This document shows positions 35,025 to 43,270 of a stretch of DNA of 64,000 nucleotides, piece by piece (position 1 is the first letter of the stretch; the number at the start of each line of letters is the position of its first letter). Source of the DNA: a virus; IMG/VR virus record IMGVR_UViG_3300031857_000135, positions 1 through 64,000 of that record; one strand, 5' to 3'. The translations under genes and the position numbers were made by a program. The notes below the pieces were generated by a model, which worked only from the letters and a program-made list of their open reading frames with translations, did not search any database and was not told where the DNA came from.

Positions 35025-35524
35025 TGTCCTTTGAGTCCACAACAGTCATCCCGTCCGCCAGCAAGCGGATGAATGAAATCGTGGCGATGATTCGCCTCTT
35101 CCTGCGCGACTTCCCGGAGCTGAACCGGCTGATCGCTGGAGAAGAGACGAGCGATCGAATGATTGCATGGGCTGTTGTGGACATCATTGCCGATTACAAT
35201 GGAACTCCTCCGTTCATCGGAAATGCAAGTATCCAGAATTTTCCTAACTTAAGCATGCTTAAAGATGGGGCAGTTAGCCAGATTTTAGAGTCCGTAGCTA
35301 TCCTTCAGACTCGAAATCAGATGCAGTACTCTGATGGTGGTATCTCTGTCTCCGTTTCAGATAAAGCACCCATGCTCATTCAGTTCGCTCAGATGTTTAG
35401 AAACAGATACGAGCAGCAGAAAATTCGTACAAAGTCATCTCTAAATGTAGAGTACGCATTTGAGGGCGGAGGTGTAGAGTCCGAATACTTCGTCATTAAT
35501 GGTGTTTACTTCTCCAACTTCTGA
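35024..35524 (+). CDS. Putative head-tail connector
   Basis: 166 residues. The first ~70 residues are helical (SKRMNEIVAMIRLFLRDFPELNRLIAGEETSDRMIAWAVVDIIADYNGTPPFIG), resembling the four-helix adaptors that dock to portals. The rest has short strands and a C-terminal beta hairpin (YFVINGVYFSNF). It lies in the connector region of the operon. The assignment is positional with weak support from the helical pattern. Confidence 0.45.
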   Translation: MSFESTTVIPSASKRMNEIVAMIRLFLRDFPELNRLIAGEETSDRMIAWAVVDIIADYNGTPPFIGNASIQNFPNLSMLKDGAVSQILESVAILQTRNQMQYSDGGISVSVSDKAPMLIQFAQMFRNRYEQQKIRTKSSLNVEYAFEGGGVESEYFVINGVYFSNF

Positions 35525-35531
35525 GGTATCT

Positions 35532-36053
35532 GTGGAAAATCTATTCAAGAATCCTCATAGTGAAGTTCCAGACGAGCTCTGGAAGGTAGCCTCGCCATTT
35601 GAGAGGCAGATGGCTGCTGTGGAGTACTGGGCTGAGTTACGCGGAGTTGAAAAGATTGCTGCAAAAAGTACAGTCAAGAAACGTATTATTGATTTTTTAG
35701 CAGATAAGAATACACCTGATCTCCTCTCTGCCGGTGCTGGCGCTGGTATTGGTGCAGGCTTAAACCTGTACTCGACAAAAAAGTTTCCGCAAAGCGAAGA
35801 GCTTGAAGTCGAAAAGGGTAAATTCACTAAAGAGCCATCAAGGGAGCAATTAGATCTTAGGGCGGATCGAGCTTCATTGGATGAGCGTAAGGCACGCGGA
35901 AATGCTGGGCCGACAACTGAAAAAATTCAGGATATTAAAGAAAGATTAGCTTCTATGAGGGCCGAAAATAGGCTATTAAGCACCCTTCTAATGACAGCAG
36001 GCACCGGCGCACTGGGCTACGGCCTTTCCAGGCGCGTACGAGCAATGACGTGA
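35532..36053 (+). CDS. Virion-like protein with K-x-A motifs and C-terminal glycine zipper
   Basis: 173 residues starting at GTG 35532 (GAGG 5 bases upstream, just after the previous stop). The N-terminal half is helical with two tag-like motifs (KVASPFE near 20 and KIAAKS near 45). A Gly/Ala stretch (SAGAGAGIGAGLNLYSTKK) precedes a charged helix. The C-terminus is a short hydrophobic zipper with a basic end (LLMTAGTGALGYGLSRRVRAM). This is the same architecture as other candidate packaged proteins. The next gene starts in a GTGA overlap. Confidence 0.5.
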   Translation: MENLFKNPHSEVPDELWKVASPFERQMAAVEYWAELRGVEKIAAKSTVKKRIIDFLADKNTPDLLSAGAGAGIGAGLNLYSTKKFPQSEELEVEKGKFTKEPSREQLDLRADRASLDERKARGNAGPTTEKIQDIKERLASMRAENRLLSTLLMTAGTGALGYGLSRRVRAMT

Positions 36054-36928
36054 TAAAGTTTAGAAATGAGAGAGTAATTTCTTTCTCTCTTGACTATTAT
36101 GATGTTTACTGGGAAATCGACCCTACGACTGAGGATATTCAGCAGTATGAGTTTTTTGTAGAACGAGCAGAAGCCGAGGCTGGGCCGTGGGATGTGATTG
36201 CTGGTCCCCTTATTGATCAGTACTACATTAGAGATAATGCTATTCACTCCATCACAACTAATGCACGTACCCTTTACTACCGCATTCGGGCTGCTCATCT
36301 ACCCACAAGCAGAGTCCTCTACTCGGCGACTTTTGATAGAGAGGGACCTGCAAACCTCGTAGCAACTGAAATGATTCGGCTCGAGCGCGTTCTATTCGAA
36401 GAGTTTTCCGGGGTGCGCTGTTGGCTTTTCCCCCGTAGAACATTCGGGCAGCGCTGTCCCAGTTGCTATGACTCCGTTCTCGGTAAGACCATTGATACTC
36501 GTTGTGTGACTTGTTGGGGGACTGGGTTTAGTGGTGGTTATCACTACCCTACAGCCATATGGGCTCAGGTAGATGTCTCCCCGGAAAGCGAGCAGGTCAG
36601 CGTTGAAGACCATCGCCGCGTTCAGATGGCTCAGATGCGCTGCGGTCCCAGCCCTGGAATTAAGCCTTTAGATTTGATAATTGATAATCAAAATAGAAGG
36701 TATCGAGTTATCGAGTCGGGAGGTACTACTCTTTCCGGCGTATTGGTACGTGCAGAGATAAAATTAGCACTTATTCAAAAAGGGTCTATCGAAGATAAGA
36801 TACCTCTCAAGGTAGATAACGCGGTTACACAACTCGTTCCCAGAAGAAGTTTTACTAACGCACACTCGCTCGATACGTCTAAAGCCGAAGGTTTGGACGT
36901 TTTTGGGCTGTATGGAGTTAGGCGATGA
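36050..36928 (+). CDS. Putative neck/tail-completion protein: Fn3-like domain plus zinc module
   Basis: 292 residues from a GTG overlapping the previous stop. Residues about 10-95 look like a fibronectin type III sandwich (YDVYWEIDPTTEDIQQYEFFVERAEAEAGPWDVI...). A Cys4 module at about 137-163 (CPSCYDS...CVTCWGTGFSGG) has the CxxCxGTG turn known from DnaJ-like zinc centres. A beta-rich C-terminus follows. Similar mosaic proteins occupy the neck position in some large myophages. The role is inferred from gene order. Confidence 0.5.
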   Translation: MIKFRNERVISFSLDYYDVYWEIDPTTEDIQQYEFFVERAEAEAGPWDVIAGPLIDQYYIRDNAIHSITTNARTLYYRIRAAHLPTSRVLYSATFDREGPANLVATEMIRLERVLFEEFSGVRCWLFPRRTFGQRCPSCYDSVLGKTIDTRCVTCWGTGFSGGYHYPTAIWAQVDVSPESEQVSVEDHRRVQMAQMRCGPSPGIKPLDLIIDNQNRRYRVIESGGTTLSGVLVRAEIKLALIQKGSIEDKIPLKVDNAVTQLVPRRSFTNAHSLDTSKAEGLDVFGLYGVRR

Positions 36929-37239
36929 CAGCGAAAAAAGAGCGTAAAGAGAGCCTTGTAGAGATTGTCGGGCTACCGACGCTCGCTGCGGGCGCAGGTT
37001 CACTTATCGGAGGCATTGCAGGGGGAGCCGTAACTAGAAAAGTTCTAAGAAGTCCCGGAATATCTGCCCGACTTAGGAAAATGAGCCCTGAACAAAGAAA
37101 ACAGCTCGTACATAGTCTACATTCAGGCGGAGCTGCACTTGCAGGTACAGCTTCTGCACTTGGCAGCTATGCTCTCTCTGAGCACATAAGAGACCGAATG
37201 GAACGTCGTCGGGAGCTTGAGGCTCGGGAGAAGAAGTGA
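36925..37239 (+). CDS. Small membrane-active protein with glycine zipper
   Basis: 104 residues, with an ATGA overlap with the gene before it. Residues about 14-35 are a Gly/Ala-rich hydrophobic stretch (LPTLAAGAGSLIGGIAGGAVTRK). A second, weaker one lies at about 68-87 (SGGAALAGTASALGSYALSEH), and both ends are basic. It could insert as a helical hairpin in a membrane. It sits between neck genes, so it is probably a virion component released with DNA. No family is recognised. Confidence 0.5.
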   Translation: MTAKKERKESLVEIVGLPTLAAGAGSLIGGIAGGAVTRKVLRSPGISARLRKMSPEQRKQLVHSLHSGGAALAGTASALGSYALSEHIRDRMERRRELEAREKK

Positions 37240-38081
37240 GTTCGACGAATGTAAGACGCTCACCTCTCGAGGTCGGTCGCGGTGATGATCCCGCGGTCTT
37301 CGCAATGCGTCTTTACATTCAGTACCTTCAAGGCCTCTTTAACTGGATGCCCGAGGGAACATTTCACTGGGAGCCTGATGATGAGATCACGGAGATCATG
37401 ATCCGAGGTCAAGCCCCGCTGAATACGGAAGTAGTGGGAAAGAGACCTGCGATTACGGTGGTAATGGGGCCATATCAGTTTGCGGGAATTGGTATCGATA
37501 ATCTCCTGTCTTACAATCCAAAAACAGGAGCGAGAGTTCGGACTGACTTAATGTCCGGCTATCTAGTGGTTTACACAATTGCAGATTCAGATATCATTGC
37601 GATGCGTCTTGCCCACATCGTCTCGCATCACACCCGGGTAAACCAGCGATTACTTGAAAGTCCTGGTGGGTTTTACTCTATCGCTCGGCCTTCTCCGACG
37701 GTAAACTCTCCCAGTCCGCCAGGTCAATTGGTCATGGGAGACCCTGGGCAATTGATCATGTGCCAGGTTAACATCCCCTTCCAGATGCAATGGACTTGGG
37801 AAACGAGTCCTAAGCAACAACCCCAGTTCCGATCTCTCGGCCTGATTACAGATTCAAGACGAGCTTCAGAATACGAGTTCGCGCAGGACGAGACGGTCTC
37901 TAACATCCGATTGGCCATGAATCTTGATGATGTGCGCGTGCGTCGCCTTCGCGGACCGCGTATTATCAGTCAGAGTAATGGTATTCCCACGTATCATCAG
38001 CCAGTCACCGAAATCATTCACGAAGGGACCGAAGATTTTCAGATCTCAGGTCTCGAAGCCTTCCAAGAAGACACGGAGTAG
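37236..38081 (+). CDS. Putative neck or tail-terminator protein
   Basis: 281 residues from a GTG overlapping the previous stop, directly upstream of the sheath gene. Alpha/beta chain with a conserved-looking core (KRPAITVVMGPYQFAGIGIDNLL...LMSGYLVVYTIADSDIIAMRLAHIVSHHTRVNQRLLE). Tail terminators and neck proteins of contractile phages usually occupy this place and have this mix of strands and helices. There is no diagnostic motif. Moderate confidence in the neck role, low in the specific family. Confidence 0.45.
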   Translation: MSSTNVRRSPLEVGRGDDPAVFAMRLYIQYLQGLFNWMPEGTFHWEPDDEITEIMIRGQAPLNTEVVGKRPAITVVMGPYQFAGIGIDNLLSYNPKTGARVRTDLMSGYLVVYTIADSDIIAMRLAHIVSHHTRVNQRLLESPGGFYSIARPSPTVNSPSPPGQLVMGDPGQLIMCQVNIPFQMQWTWETSPKQQPQFRSLGLITDSRRASEYEFAQDETVSNIRLAMNLDDVRVRRLRGPRIISQSNGIPTYHQPVTEIIHEGTEDFQISGLEAFQEDTE

Positions 38082-38087
38082 CCTCTC

Positions 38088-41000
38088 ATGGCAAGTGAAA
38101 ACCGCCCCGGCGTCATCGTAGTTCAGGAGCTCCGCGAGACTCCTGCTGCAGTTGCCACGCCCACGCTGAACCCCGTGGTTGTTGCTCCGTGCTACCAGAT
38201 CATCCGGGCTGTGGATGCCTCCGGGTCTATCAACTCCGATGCGGAGTACACGACCCAGCGCTACACACAGGAGTCTCTGACGATCACGCAGGCAGAGTTT
38301 CCTGACCCGCGCGATAACATCGATGAGATCAACATCGATGAGACCCAGGTCGGTGCTCGCCTCTTCTACGCCGGTGCCCTGACTACGCTTCCGCGGGGCA
38401 GCCATGGCAGCACAGGTTCCGCGTTCCTGGCTGCTGCAAACTTCGCTACTCGGGCCACTGTTGTATTCAACTCAGGTAGCTCGACCTTCGCATTTGGTCC
38501 TAGCACGCAGCTGCTGTCTATCAAGGCAAACAGCGCCAATAATCTCAATCCTTCGGTAGTTGCCTTCACAGGCACTATGACAGCTGCTGAAGTAGCTGCA
38601 TCTCTTGCCGCCGTTCCAGGTATTGTCGCTTCAGTAGTTAGCGATACTGTCGTAGTCAAGAGCCGTACCTTCGGCGCTGCGTCTTCTCTGTACCTGACTG
38701 GCAGCGCGCTTCCGGTTCTTACTGCGGTGATGCTCACTCCACTCGTAGCATCATCAACGTATAGACTTGAGGGCTCGGGTTTCAGAGGTCAGGATGACCT
38801 CGACGGAGACCTGACTACGCCATGGATTGAGTTTCATGTCGGCAGCTACACTGTAGGCGGAGTTGCTACCCCGATTGCTGCTCCGTTTGCCCTCGAGGAC
38901 AAGGACGGCGCCACGGCGACTCCTGCTGCGATGACCTTCACTGGTTCAGGAGCGTCGGTTCCCCTCAAGGCGGCAACTGCTACCACTCCTGGAGATGAGT
39001 TCTGGGCTGACGGAACTCGCGTGAGTGAGGCATCTGTGACCGCCGTTGAGGAGGCCCGCTTTAAGCTGGGTATCCTCGACGCAACTCGGTCTACCTTCGA
39101 CGCGGACGGTAACCTCGTCTCCGCTATCTACTCGACGGTAGAGGTGAACACGCCCTCAAGCAGCGTTCCGTTTGCTCCGGTTTACGCGTACTTCATCGCG
39201 AACAACCTGGTCTGGGGCTCGGTCACTCCTGCTCCAGAGGCCGCGGAGATCACAGGCATCGATACGAATGCCCTCGCTGCGCAGCCTGCACAGCTAGTGG
39301 GGACCGCTTTCGATCCCACCGAGATCACATCACTTGCGGGAGGCACACTGACCTTCCGTATTGTTGAGGATGGGGTCACCCTTGATGACGTGACTCACAC
39401 CTTTACGTCTTCGGCAACGAGCCTCAGCGCAGCTCTGACTGCTCTGAATGCCGATGCGAATCTGTCGGCGCTCACGTTCGCCACTGGAGACGACGGCTCC
39501 GATAAGATTCTGGTTGTTAAGACTATAAAGAACGGTGCTGATCAGAGTGTCACGTTCCTCGGAACTGCCTCTACCAGCGTAGGTGCTTCATTCGGTCTCA
39601 CTTCCGGTGATACTGCTACGGGAGTTGATGTTGAGTTCGCAGAGGCCGCATCTCTCCAGTCTGACGCTGCCGATCTGGGTGCAGCATCAGGTAATCTCAT
39701 TGTCAGTGTTACCGTCACTATCGGAGATGTAACTTACGAGTGGGATCTTCCCGAAGTAACCAGCTACACAACTGCGACTGCGCTGGCCCAGGCCCTTGCA
39801 AGTGGGGCAAGTGCTGTCGGAGGTAAGTACCCTGTTTACTTCAAGAATGATTCTGCCCTTCCGCATCTTCTGAATCTAAGTGCCACTGGAGCAGATTCCG
39901 CGGCTCGGATTACTTTTGAACTTACTCGAGGCGGGGATGGTATCGATCTAGCGCTGACCTCAGATAATGACACTGTTATCGAATTCTCGACGGCTTTATC
40001 AGACACCGATGCTGGTGCTGATCTCCTCAAAGGCACTCGTCTCGAGTTCACCCTGGACAGCAATCCGCACGTCTACGAAGTTGACTTCACCAGTAACTCG
40101 CTCCGGGAGGCAGTTGATGCCATCAACGAGGCTGTCGGCGGCGCAGTAGACATCGCGAGCGAGGATGGTCTGACTCTTGTGATGACCAGCGCGTTCTCTG
40201 GCGCGGCATCTGCTGTCAATCTTGATGACTCGAGCCCTGCTTACAGTGTGCTGTTCGATACTGACAGCGCTGCGGGTTCCGGTAGGCCGAATCCCAGCTT
40301 CTACATCGATGGCGAAGGCACTGCGCACATCGGAGCACATGCACTTCGCAACCGCAGCACAGGCCTACCCCTCGACCTGAGTTCAGGCGGGGCTCGGGTT
40401 TATCTCGATTATGTCGGTCTGCGGCTGGATGTCACCGCAGCAGCGTCCAGCCCATCGCTCCTGACCTTCGACGACGTGGCGACGATGGATGCGGCAATCG
40501 GGCCGATCTCCCTGGAGAACCCGCTTGCGCTCGCCTGCTTCCTCATGCTGCAGAACACCCCGACACAGGCTGTGTCGGCCCTGGGCATCGAGGCTGTGAA
40601 CGACGCAGCTCCAATGGGGACGACGACAGCGCACCTCAATGCGCTCAACTACCTCGAGAGCAAGGATGTCTATGGCATCGCGCCGATGACGGATGATCCT
40701 TTCGTCCAGCAGCTCTACTCGGCGCACGTGGAGAGCATGTCCACGCCTGAGCAGCGTGGTGAGCGCATCTGCTTCCTCTGGCAGGGCGTTCCCACTCGCG
40801 CACAGGACACGTCCATCCTGGCTGGATCGGATGCTGAGGTAAACGGTACAGCCAACAGCATCACGCTGGGTTCAACTCCGATTGAGGGTCTTGCCGCGCT
40901 GGGTCTGGATCCTTCGGAGCTGAGCCTTGACGATAATGTCTACCTCGAGCTGGTGGTTGTCCAGCTCGGAGAGACCAGTGTCTTCAAGTTCTCGGTCTCC

Positions 41001-41810
41001 CAGGCAAACGGCACTGCGCTGATCCTTAGAAGCTCCTTTGCCTCCGATGAGAACACCGACGGCTTCTACGACACACCCGATCTCGACTGGACGGACGACG
41101 ACAACCTGAGCGGGATGACCTTTGTGCTCAAGCAGCGCGGCGAGCGCCTGCTTATCACAGGCACCGAGATCCCCGACCGCAACGCGATTGCCACTACCGC
41201 AGCCGCCCAGGGCGATGCATACAACAGCCGTCGGACTTTCCTGCTTTTCAGTGGGAATGTCGACACCAGCATCGACGGCGTTGTGACTCCTGTTCCGGGC
41301 TACTACGCCTGTGCCGCGATTGCTGGAATGGTGGCTGAGCTTGCACCTCAGCAGCCCTTCACGCGCGTTTCCATGACTGGCTTCTCGAGGGTGTACGGGA
41401 CAGACGACACCTTCAGTGAGAACCAGATGGATACGATTGCTGATGGTGGTCGCTACATCCTGATCAACCAGGGTGGTCGCATCGCTTCTCGGCATCAGCG
41501 GTCAACGCGTTCTTCGTCCATCGAGGCTCGAGAGCTTTCAATCACGAAGGCGATTGACTTCCTGGCGAAGGGTCTGCGGGCAACGAACCGGGTGTACATC
41601 GGCCGGTATGTCATCAACCCCGGATTCATCGATCAGCTGGTCATGAGCAATGAGGGCTTCCTTGCCCGCACTGTTCAGGCTGGCGTCGTGAACGGTGCTG
41701 CGCTGAACAGCGTCCTGCAGGACAGCAATGCCCCTGACACCGTGCTGATTGAAGTCACTGTGGCTCCGGCCTACCCCTGCAACAAGATCCGCATCACCAT
41801 CGTCTCCTGA
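38088..41810 (+). CDS. Tail sheath protein (very large)
   Basis: 1240 residues. The N-terminus (RPGVIVVQELRETPAAVATPTLNPVVVAPCYQI) and the C-terminal ~330 residues (GLRATNRVYIGRYVINPGFIDQLVMSNEGFLARTVQAGVVNG...APAYPCNKIRITIVS) have the form of contractile tail sheath subunits. The subunits polymerise around the tube and shorten to drive it through the envelope. Between them lie about 700 extra residues made of Thr/Ser/Ala-rich repeating modules (about 125-205, 410-500, 530-630, 650-740), probably surface domains on the sheath. Strong codon bias fits an abundant protein. Most sheaths are much shorter. Confidence 0.8.
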   Translation: MASENRPGVIVVQELRETPAAVATPTLNPVVVAPCYQIIRAVDASGSINSDAEYTTQRYTQESLTITQAEFPDPRDNIDEINIDETQVGARLFYAGALTTLPRGSHGSTGSAFLAAANFATRATVVFNSGSSTFAFGPSTQLLSIKANSANNLNPSVVAFTGTMTAAEVAASLAAVPGIVASVVSDTVVVKSRTFGAASSLYLTGSALPVLTAVMLTPLVASSTYRLEGSGFRGQDDLDGDLTTPWIEFHVGSYTVGGVATPIAAPFALEDKDGATATPAAMTFTGSGASVPLKAATATTPGDEFWADGTRVSEASVTAVEEARFKLGILDATRSTFDADGNLVSAIYSTVEVNTPSSSVPFAPVYAYFIANNLVWGSVTPAPEAAEITGIDTNALAAQPAQLVGTAFDPTEITSLAGGTLTFRIVEDGVTLDDVTHTFTSSATSLSAALTALNADANLSALTFATGDDGSDKILVVKTIKNGADQSVTFLGTASTSVGASFGLTSGDTATGVDVEFAEAASLQSDAADLGAASGNLIVSVTVTIGDVTYEWDLPEVTSYTTATALAQALASGASAVGGKYPVYFKNDSALPHLLNLSATGADSAARITFELTRGGDGIDLALTSDNDTVIEFSTALSDTDAGADLLKGTRLEFTLDSNPHVYEVDFTSNSLREAVDAINEAVGGAVDIASEDGLTLVMTSAFSGAASAVNLDDSSPAYSVLFDTDSAAGSGRPNPSFYIDGEGTAHIGAHALRNRSTGLPLDLSSGGARVYLDYVGLRLDVTAAASSPSLLTFDDVATMDAAIGPISLENPLALACFLMLQNTPTQAVSALGIEAVNDAAPMGTTTAHLNALNYLESKDVYGIAPMTDDPFVQQLYSAHVESMSTPEQRGERICFLWQGVPTRAQDTSILAGSDAEVNGTANSITLGSTPIEGLAALGLDPSELSLDDNVYLELVVVQLGETSVFKFSVSQANGTALILRSSFASDENTDGFYDTPDLDWTDDDNLSGMTFVLKQRGERLLITGTEIPDRNAIATTAAAQGDAYNSRRTFLLFSGNVDTSIDGVVTPVPGYYACAAIAGMVAELAPQQPFTRVSMTGFSRVYGTDDTFSENQMDTIADGGRYILINQGGRIASRHQRSTRSSSIEARELSITKAIDFLAKGLRATNRVYIGRYVINPGFIDQLVMSNEGFLARTVQAGVVNGAALNSVLQDSNAPDTVLIEVTVAPAYPCNKIRITIVS

Positions 41811-41839
41811 ACCCTGCTTCCTGACTGGAGGACAAACCC

Positions 41840-42286
41840 ATGCCCGCTACACCGACCTCGAAGGCTGTTCTCGCCGCTCCCAACGTCACTTCGCAGTGGC
41901 ACCTCAAGCGGCTCCATCGTCGGCTTGATGACCGTGACTCAGTGCTCGAGACTGCTCTGCAGCTCATCGAGGAGTGGGATGCGGCTGTATTTCCCGTCAT
42001 TATCAAGGTCGCAGGATTTCAACCTTCAAAGGTTGCTACGTCCGGCAACGTAGTTGTATCAATCGGAGGCGCTGATTTTACAAGTTCCTCCACTGTGACT
42101 GCGACTCTTGGATCTACTACTCTGACACTCTCATCGAGGAGTACTAACGATCAAACTCTCACATTTGCTGGCGCTGGAATTGAGTCAGCTGTAACTGCTG
42201 CAACGACTGGTGATCAGCTTGTTCTGGCAATTCGCATTGATAACGTGCTCTGCCCGCCTGTTGCGCTGACTCCCATCACGGCCTGA
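41840..42286 (+). CDS. Small tail protein with Ig/IPT-like domain
   Basis: 148 residues with GGAGG upstream. The first ~50 residues are helical (TSQWHLKRLHRRLDDRDSVLETALQLIEEWD). The remainder reads as a single Ig-like IPT/TIG beta-sandwich (IIKVAGFQPSKVATSGNVVVSIGGADFTSSSTVTATLGSTTLTLSSRSTNDQTLTFAG). It lies between sheath and tube genes. Ig-like domains are common accessories on phage tails. A role in tail decoration or tube/sheath assembly is inferred. Confidence 0.5.
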   Translation: MPATPTSKAVLAAPNVTSQWHLKRLHRRLDDRDSVLETALQLIEEWDAAVFPVIIKVAGFQPSKVATSGNVVVSIGGADFTSSSTVTATLGSTTLTLSSRSTNDQTLTFAGAGIESAVTAATTGDQLVLAIRIDNVLCPPVALTPITA

Positions 42287-42313
42287 TCCCTTTAGCACTC
42301 GAGGTCAACTCAC

Positions 42314-43012
42314 ATGGCTTCACTTTCACAGTGGTCCCCTTACGAGGACTTCGTACAGGGCGGGATGGTAGACGGCCGCTTTATGAGCGGCGCGTACACC
42401 GTCATCTGCGCTGGTCCGCCTCGGCTTGCCAATGTGGGTGGTCCCGAGTTTCTTGGGGCAGCCCTAACGGCAGGATCGACGGCTGAGGACATGCTGGCCT
42501 TCCCGATTGGAGTAGTCCAGAACTTCAACCTCAGCCACAACATGCAGCTGAGCAGGATCTTCGAGCTGGGGTCTGTTCGCAGCTACCACATCCCCGGTCG
42601 GGTGATGGGGCAGATCGGCCTGGGCCGTGTGCTCTACCACGGGCCTTCCCTGCTTCGAGTCCTGTACGCTTACTACCAGGACATCATCCCGCCGACGTTT
42701 GTGAACCCTGTGTTCTCAAACATCGGGGCTGCGACTGTAGCAAACCCGCATGACGTCATCATCCCTCCGGGGTACGAGAACATCTTCCTCAACCTGGCCT
42801 CCGATCTGTTCACGCAGCCTGTCGGTCTGCTGACTCTGATGAAGGACAGCAACGAGGATACTCTCGGGGCGGGTTATTTCGAATCCTGCTTCATCCCCAA
42901 CCACAGCATCGCTACAGATGCTATGGGGACGCTGATCCAGGAGCAGTGCGCGATTCAGTTTGAGCGCATGGTCCCGGTCAACACACAGGTTGTCGGCCTG
43001 ATTACGGGATGA
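42314..43012 (+). CDS. Putative tail tube protein
   Basis: 232 residues, downstream of the sheath gene where tube genes normally sit. It has a compact alpha/beta chain with FPIGVVQNFNLSHNMQLSRIFELGSVRSYHIPGRVMGQIGLGRVLYHG, the kind of strand-loop-strand with Arg/Gly contacts seen in tube subunits. The C-terminal half contains LAGSDLF-like and ESCFIPNHSIATDAMGTLIQEQCAIQFERMVPV segments. Biased codon use suggests high expression. No single motif is diagnostic; position is the main argument. Confidence 0.6.
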   Translation: MASLSQWSPYEDFVQGGMVDGRFMSGAYTVICAGPPRLANVGGPEFLGAALTAGSTAEDMLAFPIGVVQNFNLSHNMQLSRIFELGSVRSYHIPGRVMGQIGLGRVLYHGPSLLRVLYAYYQDIIPPTFVNPVFSNIGAATVANPHDVIIPPGYENIFLNLASDLFTQPVGLLTLMKDSNEDTLGAGYFESCFIPNHSIATDAMGTLIQEQCAIQFERMVPVNTQVVGLITG

Positions 43013-43015
43013 ACG

Positions 43016-43270
43016 ATGAACTCTCTGCTGCTGCAGTTTTTCTCCGATGAGCTTGTGAAGCTGGCTGGCGGTGACCCCGCCAGGCAGCGTCAGTACTACA
43101 TGCGCAATCGGAATAAAATTCTGCAGCAGCAGAAGCAATACCGTATAAAAAACAATGCAGTCATCTCGAAGAAGCAGAAAATCTACAAAGCAAAAGTTAA
43201 GTCAGGAATGATTCGGCAGCGTCAGCGGATTTCTACCGGCAATTCTTACACTTATGGTGGATACCGCTAA
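43016..43270 (+). CDS. Small basic protein with FFxDExxKxA tag
   Basis: 84 residues. The N-terminus (MNSLLLQFFSDELVKLAGGDP) carries the same tag as the proteins at 29643 and 52766, ending in K-L-A-G-G. The rest is strongly basic and Gln/Arg/Lys/Tyr-rich (RQRQYYMRNRNKILQQQKQYRIKNN...), likely nucleic-acid binding. If the tag is removed, the mature product would be a short DNA-binding peptide. It overlaps the next gene as TAATG. No family is recognised. Confidence 0.5.
   Translation: MNSLLLQFFSDELVKLAGGDPARQRQYYMRNRNKILQQQKQYRIKNNAVISKKQKIYKAKVKSGMIRQRQRISTGNSYTYGGYR

Noticed and set aside
40872-41495. 207-codon open frame antisense to the sheath gene
   Set aside because: Same codon-bias effect; the sheath C-terminus is recognisable on the plus strand.
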